A stretch of DNA of 47,471 nt from JAVBLF01 sp031553675 (GCA_031553675.1 JAVBLF010000047.1:1-47471), one strand, 5' to 3'. Shown: positions 16,701-25,751, numbered from the stretch's first letter. The notes: generated by a model from the letters alone, not told the origin. Made by a program: numbers and translations.

Positions 16701-19700
16701 CCAGTTGACCGCGACAAATGCATTCTATCATATCCAAAATGTCGGCACCGATCTTGCCGTGGGAGGTACGACTGCGTCCCAAACGACCATGATCGCAGGT
16801 TCCGGGCTCGATTTCGCGCCCCGTTCCTTGGATTTGGCGGTGCCGAAACGCGTCTTGTTCCCCACTGGTCTGGGAACAGGAAACTCGCAAATTGTGACGG
16901 CCAGCGGACAGCCGCATACCATCAGCTACCTGACGAGCGCGGAAATGATCGAAGGCGTGTCCGCCAACAATCGCTACAAGATCGAGAAAAACGCGGGCAT
17001 GAGTGGGGTCGGCACGTCCGATTTGAATGTCAGCATTACCCGATACGACCCGCTGATACCGGCTAATGTCTTGGAAAAGCCGACCCGATATTTCGGCACG
17101 ATTACCGCACTGGTCAGTGATACGGCCTCGACAGCTACTTCCATAGCATTGCATGAAGGAAGCGACACGGGGCCTGTGATCTCGACCGCGAATGCGAATA
17201 CCCATGTTTCCTTGAAAATCGATCCGACATCCGCGGGCAAAAGAGAGTTTTATGCCATCACCGATCTGCCCACGGTGTCCAGCGTGGACGGATCGATGGT
17301 GCATCCCGTAATTTGGAAGTTCTACGATGGCAATGGTACGCCCATCGCGCCGGCGGCGTTGACCCAGTGTGGTGTCACCATCAGCATCGATGGGAACAAG
17401 CTGACCATCCATCCCAATGTCCCCATCAACGCGCTGAGAACCTTCTCGTTTCAGGCAGTGCATGCGCAGAACAACACCCTGCTTTCCGACAAGGTCACAG
17501 TTGACGTGGAACCGATCTATGTGCAAAGCATCAAACTGAGTTCCTATCTGTCGCCGGAACATGTGGTGACGGGCAGCATCGATGATCCGACGAATCCGGT
17601 GGGATCGGCGGGCAATCCTTTGCTCGTTCTCAAAAACAGCACCCTGAAAATGAACGCCCAGGTCCTGGGCGAGGGCAGCTTCGTCGGCAGCAACGGACTG
17701 ATCGAGCCAACGATCAAGACGTATATCTTTCAGAATGCGGAGTTGGTTTCGGGCAAAGCGGGTGTTCTCACGGTGTATGCCGACGGAACGATTTTCACGG
17801 GGCCCTTCGACGGCATCACCGACGCTGAGCTGGCCAACACCGTGTACCGCGTCAAGGCCGTTTCGGTGGGCACCAAAGCGGACGGAACGCTTGCCGAAAC
17901 CAATTATATTTACATTCAGCTTTGCGTGGGCGCCTCAGTCGACAAACGAACGACCGGCACCATTTTGAAGACGGACATTTCGCCCCAGCCGACGGACGAT
18001 GTGGCGTTGGTGGGCGGAAACATCGACGGCAGCAACATGTCGCTGCTGATGTGGAATGCGGATTATGTTTTCACCACATCGCCGCAGGCCGGTTACGGTG
18101 GGATTCCGGAAGTGTACTATGCGATCGGTTCAGGCCCATACGAAAAGATCGAGATTGGCGCTCCCAATTCGGTTGCGTATGGCACATTACTGAACGCGAA
18201 CACCAGCGAATGCCAGTTTACCATCAAGGCGAACCCCGCGCTTACCGGTGATATCCACATCGCGGTCAAGTACTTCCTCAAGTATACCGTCGTCTTTTAT
18301 CCTCGAAACGGCGACCTGCCGATTCTGTTGGATTTGCCGATCGGCATCGAAATTGGCGCGGCGATTCCGGTGGTCACGAGAGTCGGCTACACCTTCGATG
18401 GATGGTTTACGACGGACATCGCCGACAACGATGCGGCATACGGACTGCCCTTGATGCCCGCGACAAAAATCAGTCCCGGCATTGCGTATTACGCCAAATG
18501 GACCATCATTCCTTGCGTTGTGGCTTACGACGCCAACACCACCGCGGCAACCGGTACCGTGCCTGCAAGTGTGACCTACGACTACGGCGATTCCGTTCTC
18601 ATTGAAGCGGCAATGACACGGACGGGGTATCGCTTTGTCGAGTGGACTACCGACCCGAGCGGCACTGGCACGGCATATGCCCCGGGTTCTTCCGTTGTCA
18701 TTACGGAAGACGTCCGCCTGTATGCCCAATGGGAAGCCAAAGCATTCGACATGCTTTTCGACGCCAATGGCGGTGTGGCAGGAACCCAGGCCAGCATGAA
18801 AGTGACCTACGACGCGGCCGTCGGTGCGTTGCCTGACGCTTCCCCGCAGATCCCGTCGCGCGCCGGCTATACCTTTCATGGCTGGAGTTATCAGAACGGC
18901 GCAAACAATGTGGTGAACGTGACGGCTGCCGACGTCTACCTAACGGACGATGACACGACCGTCTACGCAGTATGGTCCAACAACGACCACACCGTCACCT
19001 ACGATCCCGGAACAGGCGGCAGCGGCAACATGACGCCCAATCCCGACAATGTGAAGTACGATCATCTGTATGTCGTGCGCGGCAACGGGTTTGCCAAGAA
19101 TGGCTATACCTTTGCCCGATGGAACACAGACATCGGCGGAACGGGATCGAACTATGCCGCGGGCGACACCATCACCATCGCGGGGGATCTTACCCTCTTT
19201 GCGCAGTGGAGCGCCATTCCGTATTCCATCACTTACGATGGAAACGGCAACACAGGCGGCACGGCGCCCATCGACACGACGGTGTATACCATTGATGACA
19301 ACGGGACAGTCGTGGGAGAGGGGACCCTGGAACGGACGCACTACACCTTTGCGGGATGGAACACCGACAGGAATGGCGCGGGAAGCGCCTACCAGGTCGG
19401 GGATAGCATTTCCGTGCAAGGGCATGTGATTTTGTACGCCCAATGGACGGCAATCCCGTATTCGGTTACCTATGACGGCAATGGCAACACGGGTGGGACC
19501 GATCCGCAGGACAGCGCTACCTATACCGTGGGGCAATCGGCCACCGTCTTGGGCGCGGGATTCCTTGAGAACCAGGACCATGTCTTCAACGGCTGGAATA
19601 CCGAGCGGGACGGCAGTGGCACCTATTATCAACCGAACAGCGCCATCATCATGTCGGGCAATGTGACGCTGTATGCCCAATGGAATCCCAACTATTACGT

Positions 19701-21567
19701 CACTTACGACGGCAATGGCCACACGGCGGGGACGGCGCCCACCGACAGCATCGCCTATGTGGGCGGTGATACGGTAAGCGTGCAGGGCACCGCGACGCTG
19801 GAAAGAACCGGATACAGTTTTGTCGCGTGGAATACAGCCCAGGACGGATCGGGCCTCAATTACGCCGAAAACGCGACCTTCGTGATCAGCGCCAACACCA
19901 CGCTTTTTGCCCAGTGGGCGCCGATTCCGTATCGCATCACCTATGATGGGAACACCAACACGGGAGGAAGCGCCCCGTATGATGGAAACAGCTACATCAT
20001 CTACGACATCGCGAACGTAGCGGACGAGGGCAGCCTGACAAAAACGGGGTACACATTTGCGGGCTGGAACACTTCGGCAAACGGAAGCGGCATGGCGCAT
20101 CTTCCCGACACCACCATCACCATGACGCAAGACTTGACCCTGTTCGCCCAGTGGACGCCGATTCCGTACACGGTGAGATACGATGGAAACGGGAATTCGG
20201 GCGGGAGCGCGCCGGTGGACAGCACCATTTACCACATCCACGACCTCGTGACGACAAAAGGGGCGGGAAGCCTGGTGAAAACCAAAGCCCACTTTATCGG
20301 ATGGAATACCCAATCGGACGGAACGGGCACCGCCTATGCCGCAAACGACAGTTTCAGCATGCTGGACAGCGATGTCGTTTTGTACGCCCAGTGGACGCCG
20401 GTTCCGCACACGGTGAGCTATGATGGAAATGGGAATACGCGCGGAAGCGTTCCGAAGGACCCTACCATCTACTATGTCAACAACATGGTCACGACAAAAG
20501 GGCAGGAAACGCTGGCGAAGACCGGCTGCTATTTCACCGGCTGGAATACCGAAGCGGATGGAACGGGCGACGCCTATGCTGCCAATGCGAGTTTCAAACT
20601 GCCGGACGCGGATGTCGTGTTGTATGCCCAGTGGAAGCGGAAGCCGCACTCGATCACCTATCATGGGAACGGAAACACGCGCGGAAGCGCGCCGGTGGAC
20701 AGCACGATTTACTACGCCGACGACATGGTGACGGCAAAAGGGCGGGAAAGCTTGGGGAAGACCGGCAGCGCGTTTACCGGATGGAATACGCAGGCAGACG
20801 GAACAGGTATCGGCTATGAAATGTACGCAAGTTTCCCCATGCCGGACGCGGATGTCGTGCTGTATGCCCAGTGGTCGGAAGGCCATCACGCGGTCATTTA
20901 TGAAGGAAACGGCCACACCAGCGGAAATCCGCCTGTAGACAGTGGGATTTACAACATCAACGACCAGATCACCGTTGCGGATCAAGCGAGCCTGCTGAAA
21001 ACCGGCTGCCGTTTTCTCGGTTGGAGCACCCAGGCCAACAGCGGCGGTACAGTGTATCAAGCGGGCGATACGCTCACGATGCCGGCAGGCGGCATCACTT
21101 TGTATGCGCAATGGGAAGAGGATCCGAACGCAACGAGCGAGGGAGACGAGGGGACAGACGGACGGATAGCGGGCGGGGACCACAGCGGCACATTCGGCTC
21201 CAGAGAATCCCCACCCTCGATCAATCGCCCACCGGAGCTTCCGGAGAAGGGGGACGCCACTCCGTCGCCCAGTGTCGCGCCGGAACTTCCGGAGAACGGG
21301 GTCGCCATACCATCGCCGCCGCCCCAAGGCGCTCCTGGGCTTGACGGGAATGCGGACGCCGTTCCGCCTTCGCCCGATGGCTCGCCGGTGCATCCGGAGA
21401 ATGGGGACGGCAGCCAGGCGTCGACTCCTGACGACACGCAAGAGCTAACCGCCGATGGGTACGCCATTCCGATCACAGGCGAGCGCAATGTGATCCCTGT
21501 CATCGCGGTGGCAATCCTATCCGCTTGCGCGATCGCAGTCACCTTGCTCAAAAAACGCAAGTTCTAA
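13756..21567 (+). CDS. Giant cell-wall-anchored surface protein with GLUG and InlB B-repeats
   Basis: 2603 residues. A signal peptide covers about residues 1-37 (basic MKKRMRFF, hydrophobic core, SYAQEA cleavage region). GLUG-type motifs (GGIVGN, VGGLVGY, GGLIGW) recur from about 300 to 980, a predicted beta-helix. An Ig-like middle region follows, then 12 InlB B-repeat (Listeria-Bacteroides) units of about 78 residues from about 1510 to 2455, each with YDGNGN-like and FxGWNT motifs ending in LYAQW. The last nine are most alike. A Pro/Glu/Gly-rich wall spacer leads to IPITGE at 2571, a hydrophobic helix and KKRKF, a sortase signal with Ile in place of Leu. GGGAGAG lies 10 nt before the ATG. 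Likely an adhesin exposed by its long stalk. No sortase gene is nearby. Confidence 0.92.
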   Translation: MKKRMRFFNKPKRATAIAITVALTALFSLRWYVSYAQEAYVIKLDENVVGENAGLSVFVSGPGVEKVDDTTYMAEPGSIVTITAINESRIFTDWELTGIAPNSATNPSTTFVMPTNAVAVDASSSAANAATDVGKTMSLSYTISDFHDFFALQEIIAKASITAAEITTYNNYLSEFGLSCTTTTAYTTARNKLMPAYYRVTSSMSVTQPKPADQANNDSWVPTQFFRGLGTSANPFKGVIDGGNHLLTITINDTPTTSVAYGAGIVAFANGTASNPAIIRNMQSYGSIMAEVKTSTASLKIAVGGIVGNMGASTVMYNCTSKVNIIAKSSAPSTATSLYVGGLVGYSDAGFASGSNNVYAPNKLMISAETNTAAYVGGCYGYVNNAYILDGTARLDHSKVNAYSTGVNTSSLAVAGGIVGYYNYSNPTATALKGCSVSSSGEFTVNATIDGSTTARCAYSGGIAGYVRTSNATGVVKISKIGIDADQGGSGGTSAGRIIARDLTGSSNVTVYAGGLFGRVDNNGSNNGIVFSDPIGGPNGSDGSDVFHGGIYIDAITYGLGNSYAGGICGYGSLFSGPLAFDMSDVHLSNVQKNTTSGAGVSYTGGFVGGTITTSVNIENITLYGNNFTVEGMRESGATGNTGAMYSGGIIGYKSGGTINNCRLLLTNSKVMLNQNSYQSKSGNAYLGGLAGYTTNVQVLGCVIAGAETSPGVYDGGTTEVSAILNTAPGLHGVADCYMGGIVGNISGGVMSDCQFIGDPSSEKDMIKLFSNHAANSPSAGGLTGFAMNGVKIRNCTVSGTYVMGDGYNNDIAKTDTDIIVGGLVGLQTGNTVTIDNCNVFNNRIEANGRDYTLTYAGCVIGSGFSTTYNIKGCIVEGNELVVTAQKKWGAGGGVIGYLYDQSAANIDNCLVTDTSITVTSAGTDPSQSPYAIGGGLIGTSSALIAKITLSNSFTNAKITLTHVNDAWCYRGGLIGWRSGLTQLTATNAFYHIQNVGTDLAVGGTTASQTTMIAGSGLDFAPRSLDLAVPKRVLFPTGLGTGNSQIVTASGQPHTISYLTSAEMIEGVSANNRYKIEKNAGMSGVGTSDLNVSITRYDPLIPANVLEKPTRYFGTITALVSDTASTATSIALHEGSDTGPVISTANANTHVSLKIDPTSAGKREFYAITDLPTVSSVDGSMVHPVIWKFYDGNGTPIAPAALTQCGVTISIDGNKLTIHPNVPINALRTFSFQAVHAQNNTLLSDKVTVDVEPIYVQSIKLSSYLSPEHVVTGSIDDPTNPVGSAGNPLLVLKNSTLKMNAQVLGEGSFVGSNGLIEPTIKTYIFQNAELVSGKAGVLTVYADGTIFTGPFDGITDAELANTVYRVKAVSVGTKADGTLAETNYIYIQLCVGASVDKRTTGTILKTDISPQPTDDVALVGGNIDGSNMSLLMWNADYVFTTSPQAGYGGIPEVYYAIGSGPYEKIEIGAPNSVAYGTLLNANTSECQFTIKANPALTGDIHIAVKYFLKYTVVFYPRNGDLPILLDLPIGIEIGAAIPVVTRVGYTFDGWFTTDIADNDAAYGLPLMPATKISPGIAYYAKWTIIPCVVAYDANTTAATGTVPASVTYDYGDSVLIEAAMTRTGYRFVEWTTDPSGTGTAYAPGSSVVITEDVRLYAQWEAKAFDMLFDANGGVAGTQASMKVTYDAAVGALPDASPQIPSRAGYTFHGWSYQNGANNVVNVTAADVYLTDDDTTVYAVWSNNDHTVTYDPGTGGSGNMTPNPDNVKYDHLYVVRGNGFAKNGYTFARWNTDIGGTGSNYAAGDTITIAGDLTLFAQWSAIPYSITYDGNGNTGGTAPIDTTVYTIDDNGTVVGEGTLERTHYTFAGWNTDRNGAGSAYQVGDSISVQGHVILYAQWTAIPYSVTYDGNGNTGGTDPQDSATYTVGQSATVLGAGFLENQDHVFNGWNTERDGSGTYYQPNSAIIMSGNVTLYAQWNPNYYVTYDGNGHTAGTAPTDSIAYVGGDTVSVQGTATLERTGYSFVAWNTAQDGSGLNYAENATFVISANTTLFAQWAPIPYRITYDGNTNTGGSAPYDGNSYIIYDIANVADEGSLTKTGYTFAGWNTSANGSGMAHLPDTTITMTQDLTLFAQWTPIPYTVRYDGNGNSGGSAPVDSTIYHIHDLVTTKGAGSLVKTKAHFIGWNTQSDGTGTAYAANDSFSMLDSDVVLYAQWTPVPHTVSYDGNGNTRGSVPKDPTIYYVNNMVTTKGQETLAKTGCYFTGWNTEADGTGDAYAANASFKLPDADVVLYAQWKRKPHSITYHGNGNTRGSAPVDSTIYYADDMVTAKGRESLGKTGSAFTGWNTQADGTGIGYEMYASFPMPDADVVLYAQWSEGHHAVIYEGNGHTSGNPPVDSGIYNINDQITVADQASLLKTGCRFLGWSTQANSGGTVYQAGDTLTMPAGGITLYAQWEEDPNATSEGDEGTDGRIAGGDHSGTFGSRESPPSINRPPELPEKGDATPSPSVAPELPENGVAIPSPPPQGAPGLDGNADAVPPSPDGSPVHPENGDGSQASTPDDTQELTADGYAIPITGERNVIPVIAVAILSACAIAVTLLKKRKF
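18286..21118 (+). repeat. Twelve InlB B-repeat units within the surface protein
   Basis: About 235-nt units, each coding a beta-grasp-like module ending in AQW. Units from 19200 onward share long near-identical stretches (for example GATGGAAACGG and GGCTGGAATAC), a substrate for recombination and length change. Confidence 0.85.
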
Positions 21568-21597
21568 GGGTTGCGAGTCCGCATCAGAACCAACAGC

Positions 21598-21637
21598 AAA
21601 AAGCCCAAGCGCATGGTCATATGAGCTTGGGCTTTTT
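21598..21637. terminator. Bidirectional terminator between surface-protein gene and ORF261
   Basis: AAAAAGCCCAAGC (21598-21610) pairs with GCTTGGGCTTTTT (21625-21637), with A-runs and T-runs on the two sides so that it works for both convergent genes. It overlaps the last codons of the minus-strand gene. Confidence 0.8.
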
Positions 21638-22402
21638 CATATCGGCAGGCAGGCGCGCGATTCGTTCGCGAGAAGTGTCGTTTGCCGCGCGCGATTGCCC
21701 GATGCGTCCCGACAAGACGAAGTTTTCGGGCTTCTTCTCGTGTTCGGCAATCAGGGCATCGACTTGGGCAAACAGTTCGTTCTGGCTTTCGATGGCTTCT
21801 CGCGCCAGCTTTGCGCTTTGATCCGATAGCTCCGACCTGTTCGTCTCGATGGCATCGTTTTGCGGCATCGACACACAATACTCGATTTGTGGCGGGTTAA
21901 GCTTGGCGGCGTGAAGCAATTCCCGCCAGGTGCGCACGCCATTGATGTAGGCCAAGGTAGCCCAAGTCGGCGTGGCTTCCCGCCGTTTCACATTGTACTC
22001 CAGCGCGGTCATCGGTTGGATTCGAAGGTATTCTTCGCGGAAGAAGGCAAGCCATTCTTCCGGATCGCGATGGCCGTATCCGCGTGAATGGCATTTGTTT
22101 TGCTTGTAGTATCGTTGCAAAAAGTCCTTGACATCGATCCCAAAGCGGTTTTTGATCGTCGTATGCGAGGGCAGCCCGCGCAGGGCAAAGTCGCGAACCT
22201 TCGGGACGCAGCCGTGATCTTCGATCCACTGTGCGACGGCGTCGTGAATGGCGCTTTCCGACCAATGGCTGATCGGCAAATCGTCGACGAGATCTTGGAT
22301 GGCGGCAAGAAGCGCCAAGCTTTCTTCGGATGCGACGTCAGGTAGTGTTTCTTCCCCGCTTAAGATGCGGATCACTTGCAGCAATGCGCGTTTTCGGGTC
22401 AT
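21617..22402 (-). CDS. Protein of unknown function with homing-endonuclease-associated-type repeats
   Basis: 261 residues, not assigned to a named family. Residues about 45-100 (W-SE-AI--AV--W then LPSHTTIKNRFG) and about 140-165 (PTWATLAYINGVRTWRELL) resemble the short helical DNA-binding repeats that accompany homing endonucleases and mobile genes. The C-terminal 90 residues are charged and probably coiled-coil. AAGGA lies 9 nt before the ATG. It begins 37 nt after the point where SigG homology is lost, inside the sigG reading unit, so its ribosome-binding site lies on the inserted sequence. It may be the footprint of the event that broke sigG. No nuclease catalytic motif is visible. Confidence 0.7.
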   Translation of the reverse strand: MTRKRALLQVIRILSGEETLPDVASEESLALLAAIQDLVDDLPISHWSESAIHDAVAQWIEDHGCVPKVRDFALRGLPSHTTIKNRFGIDVKDFLQRYYKQNKCHSRGYGHRDPEEWLAFFREEYLRIQPMTALEYNVKRREATPTWATLAYINGVRTWRELLHAAKLNPPQIEYCVSMPQNDAIETNRSELSDQSAKLAREAIESQNELFAQVDALIAEHEKKPENFVLSGRIGQSRAANDTSRERIARLPADMKKPKLI

Positions 22403-22736
22403 GTCCGGCGTTCCTTTCTGGATTACGACAAGGAACGTTCATCGGCACGGCATACGTCGAAAATCGGACGTTGTGCGACAGATCGAAGTTGTCGATCGCT
22501 TTGATCAAGCCGATGCAGCCGATCTGAAAGAGGTCATCGACCTGTTCGCCGCGGTTGTAAAAGCGCTGGATTACGCTCAGGACGAGACGGAGGTTGCCAA
22601 AAATAAACGCCTCCCGCGTTTCTTTGTCACCGTCTTTGATTTTTTGTAGCATCTCGCGCATCTCGGAACTGCCCAGCGTCGGCAGCGTCGAAGTGTCGAC
22701 GCCGCAAATGACCACCTTATTCAATAGCCTCGCCAT
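22338..22736 (-). pseudogene. sigG: sigG, sporulation sigma factor, truncated after region 2
   Basis: From the ATG at 22736 the product is a near-textbook SigG N-terminus (LLNKVVICGVDTS, NLRLVLSVIQRF, QVDDLFQIGCIGLIKAIDNF) up to FSTYAVPM, about 99 residues. At 22440 homology stops: the normal continuation IIGEIRR is replaced by unrelated codons ending at 22338. The region-3 and region-4 DNA-binding domains are absent and not found elsewhere in the window. Position after sigE matches the conserved spoIIGA-sigE-sigG locus. The break has a GTTCCTT/AAGGAAC inverted repeat just beyond it. Either a disrupted gene or the 5' part of a gene split by an excisable element whose other side lies outside the window. 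Confidence 0.85.
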
Positions 22737-22873
22737 CCCCTCGAAGTCCGCCGCGAAACGCCTCAAAAGAGGGTAGCCTCGTGTCGAACTCACTATCACT
22801 CACTTGCCATAGCTTTGCCGAGGGGTCGCGCTTTTATGCGCGCATTCGACGGGAAACGCGCGTCGCTCACAGA

Positions 22874-23611
22874 CTACATCATGCGGCTGATCTCGCGCTG
22901 CAAGCGCTTGATGATCCGCTTTTCGAGGCGCGAAATGTAGGATTGGCTGATGCCCATGATGTCGGCGACCTGCTTTTGTGTCTTCTCGCTCTTGCCGGTC
23001 AAGCCGAAGCGCAGCACCATGATTTGCTGTTCGCGCGTCGAGAGGGTATGGAGGGCCTGCCGGAGCAGATCGCGGTCGACTTCGTCTTCTATCAGGCGGT
23101 AGACTTGATCGGGATCGGTGCCGAGTATGTCGGACAACAAGAGCTCATTGCCGTCCCAATCGGTGTTGAGTGGCTCGTCAAAGGACACTTCCGAGCGCAG
23201 CTTGCTCGTCCGGCGAAGGTGCATGAGGATCTCGTTTTCGATGCAGCGCGACGCGTAGGTCGCAAGCTTGATCTTCTTCGTCGGGTCAAAGGTGTTGACC
23301 GCTTTGATCAGGCCGATCGTGCCGATCGAGATCAGGTCTTCGATGTTGATGCCGGTGTTTTCGAATTTCCGCGCGATGTAGACGACGAGACGCAGGTTCC
23401 GCTCGATCAATTCGCTCTTGACCGCGTCGTCGCCGTCGATCAGGCGCTGCATGGCGGCAGCCTCTTCGACGGGCGTCAGAGGGGAGGGCAGCGTGTCGCT
23501 GCCACCGATGTAATAGAGACTGCCTTTGATGCGCGTCACGCGTTTTTGGGCGCGCCGTAAACGCAAATTCAGAACAAACGCGCGCCACGCGCGCCAAAGC
23601 CGACCCATCAT
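22874..23611 (-). CDS. sigE: RNA polymerase sporulation sigma factor SigE
   Basis: 245 residues from the ATG at 23611, which has GGGAGG about 8 nt upstream; a much longer open frame upstream runs antiframe through spoIIGA and is not used. It contains the pro-sequence (first about 25 residues, basic and hydrophobic), region 2 (ERNLRLVVYIARKF, EDLISIGTIGLIKAVNTF), regions 3 and 4 (LSTREQQIMVLRFGL, helix-turn-helix QKQVADIMGISQSYISRLEK). It is made as inactive pro-SigE at the forespore septum membrane, cleaved by SpoIIGA, and directs early mother-cell transcription. Intact in all domains. Confidence 0.95.
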   Translation of the reverse strand: MMGRLWRAWRAFVLNLRLRRAQKRVTRIKGSLYYIGGSDTLPSPLTPVEEAAAMQRLIDGDDAVKSELIERNLRLVVYIARKFENTGINIEDLISIGTIGLIKAVNTFDPTKKIKLATYASRCIENEILMHLRRTSKLRSEVSFDEPLNTDWDGNELLLSDILGTDPDQVYRLIEDEVDRDLLRQALHTLSTREQQIMVLRFGLTGKSEKTQKQVADIMGISQSYISRLEKRIIKRLQREISRMM

Positions 23612-23658
23612 GTTCCCTACCTCCCAACGTTCCGTTTCCCACTGCGGACGCCGAAGCG

Positions 23659-24633
23659 TCAGTGCAGTTCGACAAAGTCCAAGCCCACCAGCGCGCCGCA
23701 ATCGGCGAGGGGCGCCGTCGCGACCGCAATGCGGCACCCGCGCGTTTCCAGCCACTTCTCGGCTTTGCGCCGCGCATGCTTGTTTCGTTTGAAACGCCGC
23801 TTCTCTTTCGAGCTGCGGCTGTCTTCCCAGAAGGCGCCCGCCGCTTTGACGGCAGGCGTTTCGGGTGATTGCGCATGGGAAGGCGCGTCGAGGTCCTCGT
23901 CTGACGCCTCCTCCCAGCGCCACGACACCGTCGCGGGTAGCGTCGGCATGACGCCGCTGCCCGAGGTGTCGCGAAAGGGCAATAGACCCATGCTGGCGAC
24001 GCCGCATTCGAACCAGCGCCCCTCCGGCCAGCCCGCCGGTAGAACCGCCGCCGCCGCCTTTGCGTCGATCACGACGACGGGCGCGTCGTCGACCAAGAGG
24101 TCCAAACCGCTGTCCAAGCGCGCCCCGAGGGTGACGCTTCCGAACTTCGTGTCGATGCCGACCGTCAAGCGGGTGCGCGACAGGCGGTTGATGCGGAGCG
24201 CTTTTCGAATATAGCCGGGCACCCAAAGTGCCACGACCGCGGCGACGAGCACCGCCCGCACCGATGTCGATGCGTAGAGCACGCCGCCGCGAAAGTCGCT
24301 CTCGAACAAGAAAGCGAGCGCGTAGGCCATGCCGCCGAAGAAAAAGGTCGACGCCAGCACGCAGATCGCCCCGCGTCCCCATTGCGCCTTTCCTTTCCAG
24401 CCGAGTGGCAAGGTCATCGCCAGGAAGAGCAGCGCTTTGGCCGGGATCGACCGGAACGCGGGATAGAGCATGGCTGCCACCGACACGATCGCCGCCAAGG
24501 CGCTGATCGCGCAGATCAGAAAACGGCGTGTGGGCAAACGCGCCATCGCCGCAGCCGAACGCAGGATCAGATACGCCATCAGCGCATTGTCCAGCAAAAA
24601 CCATTCCACATATACGTTCTGCAACGCGTTCAT
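23659..24633 (-). CDS. spoIIGA: Pro-SigE processing peptidase SpoIIGA
   Basis: About 324 residues from the ATG at 24633; the frame opens at a TTG at 24666, but the family begins just before the first helix (here VYVEWFLLDNALM), and AGGGAG lies close to the 24633 start. The N-terminal half has five to six membrane segments. The C-terminal half is an aspartic-protease-like domain with the D-S-G motif in LGARLDSGLDL; SpoIIGA is thought to act as a dimer contributing two such aspartates. A basic linker (KEKRRFKRNKHARRK) precedes the C-terminus. It lies 47 nt upstream of sigE, the usual operon. Sequence divergence in this family is high; identity rests on topology, motif and neighbour. Confidence 0.88.
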   Translation of the reverse strand: MNALQNVYVEWFLLDNALMAYLILRSAAAMARLPTRRFLICAISALAAIVSVAAMLYPAFRSIPAKALLFLAMTLPLGWKGKAQWGRGAICVLASTFFFGGMAYALAFLFESDFRGGVLYASTSVRAVLVAAVVALWVPGYIRKALRINRLSRTRLTVGIDTKFGSVTLGARLDSGLDLLVDDAPVVVIDAKAAAAVLPAGWPEGRWFECGVASMGLLPFRDTSGSGVMPTLPATVSWRWEEASDEDLDAPSHAQSPETPAVKAAGAFWEDSRSSKEKRRFKRNKHARRKAEKWLETRGCRIAVATAPLADCGALVGLDFVELH

Positions 24634-24756
24634 CGCTCCCTGTGGCGTGTGCCCTTGTTGCATCAATATAGCATATGCGTATTGAAAATATTGTAGAACT
24701 CACGCCAGGATCGCCTGCGTCTCACGGCGAATATTGTCGCTGGGGACGGCATAGCG

Positions 24757-25716
24757 ATGGACGGAAAGAAGGGAAAAAGGGTGAAAAAAGAAGAATTGCG
24801 ATTCGCCAGGGCAGGGGAGGGGGCACCGCTACACGCTTCGTTTTGGCTCCCCGAGGGCGTTCAGCCGACTGCGCTTCTCCAGATCAGCCACGGTATGTGC
24901 GAGTACATCGATCGCTACGACTCCTTGGCGCGCGCTTTGACCGCGCACGGCTTTGTCGTCTTTGGAAACGATCACCGCGGGCACGGCCTGTCCGCAGCGA
25001 ACGAGGACGATCTCGGCTATTTTTCGGAAAAGGAGGACATCAACGGCCTCGTGAGCGACCTTCGTCGCATGAACGACATCGCGCGCGAACGTTTCCCCGA
25101 TCTTCCCTGCTTTTTGCTCGGCCACAGCATGGGCAGCTTTCTCGCCCGCATCTACATCACGCGCTTTACCGACCTCGCAGGGGTGGTTCTGTCGGGGACA
25201 GGCCATCGCCCCGAAGCGGGCCTGGCCCATGCCGTCGCGCGGGCGTTCGTTCGGCGCAAAGGGCCGCGCTACCGAAGCCAATTTCTGTACGACCTCGCCT
25301 TCAAAACCTACAACCACCGCTTTGCCGATGACAAGGAGCCGTTCGCTTGGCTGAGCCGCGACCTCGCCATCGGGAAAGCTTTTGGCAACGACGCACACTC
25401 GAATTACCTCTTTACCACCGCCGGTATGCGCGACCTCTTCGCCATGCTCGCCCGCGTGTCGAGGCGCTATTGGGCGCAGCAAGTCCCTGTTGCGCTGCCG
25501 ATCCTCTTGATCGCGGGGGCCGACGACCCGGTCGGCCATTATGGCAAAGCGGTTCGCGCGGTCGAACGCCAATTGCGCCGGTCGGGTGTTGCCGATCTGA
25601 CCTGTACGATTTACCCCGAATGCCGCCACGAACTGCACTTCGAGCGCAACAAGGACGAGGTGATCCGCGATCTCATCGCCTGGCTGGAGGCGCGCGCAAC
25701 ACAAAAGCGACCCTAA
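24757..25716 (+). CDS. Alpha/beta hydrolase, monoacylglycerol lipase/lysophospholipase-like
   Basis: 319 residues from the ATG at 24757; a GTG at 24781 in the same frame has a better purine-rich site upstream and may be the true start. Fits the serine aminopeptidase S33 (Hydrolase_4) family: oxyanion region QISHGMCEY, DHRGHGLS, nucleophile S in LLGHSMGS, catalytic Asp in IAGADDPVG and His in ECRHELHFE. No signal peptide, so cytosolic. It should cleave ester bonds of lipids or small esters; the substrate is not determined by sequence. Monocistronic, divergent from spoIIGA, followed by a weak hairpin at about 25707-25728. Confidence 0.88.
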   Translation: MDGKKGKRVKKEELRFARAGEGAPLHASFWLPEGVQPTALLQISHGMCEYIDRYDSLARALTAHGFVVFGNDHRGHGLSAANEDDLGYFSEKEDINGLVSDLRRMNDIARERFPDLPCFLLGHSMGSFLARIYITRFTDLAGVVLSGTGHRPEAGLAHAVARAFVRRKGPRYRSQFLYDLAFKTYNHRFADDKEPFAWLSRDLAIGKAFGNDAHSNYLFTTAGMRDLFAMLARVSRRYWAQQVPVALPILLIAGADDPVGHYGKAVRAVERQLRRSGVADLTCTIYPECRHELHFERNKDEVIRDLIAWLEARATQKRP

Positions 25717-25751
25717 GGCCGCTTTCGATGCTTGTGTGACGATGCTTCCAA

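Noticed and set aside
18940..21441. 833-codon minus-strand ORF opposite the InlB repeats
   Set aside because: Antisense shadow of a repetitive gene; no start signal and no recognisable domain.
21617..22440. Group I intron or intein in sigG
   Set aside because: No downstream sigG exon or C-extein follows in the window, and no splicing motif is visible in the ORF.
22874..24703. 609-codon frame as an N-terminally extended SigE
   Set aside because: The extension lies out of frame over spoIIGA; the SigE start at 23611 has a strong ribosome-binding site and fits the family length.
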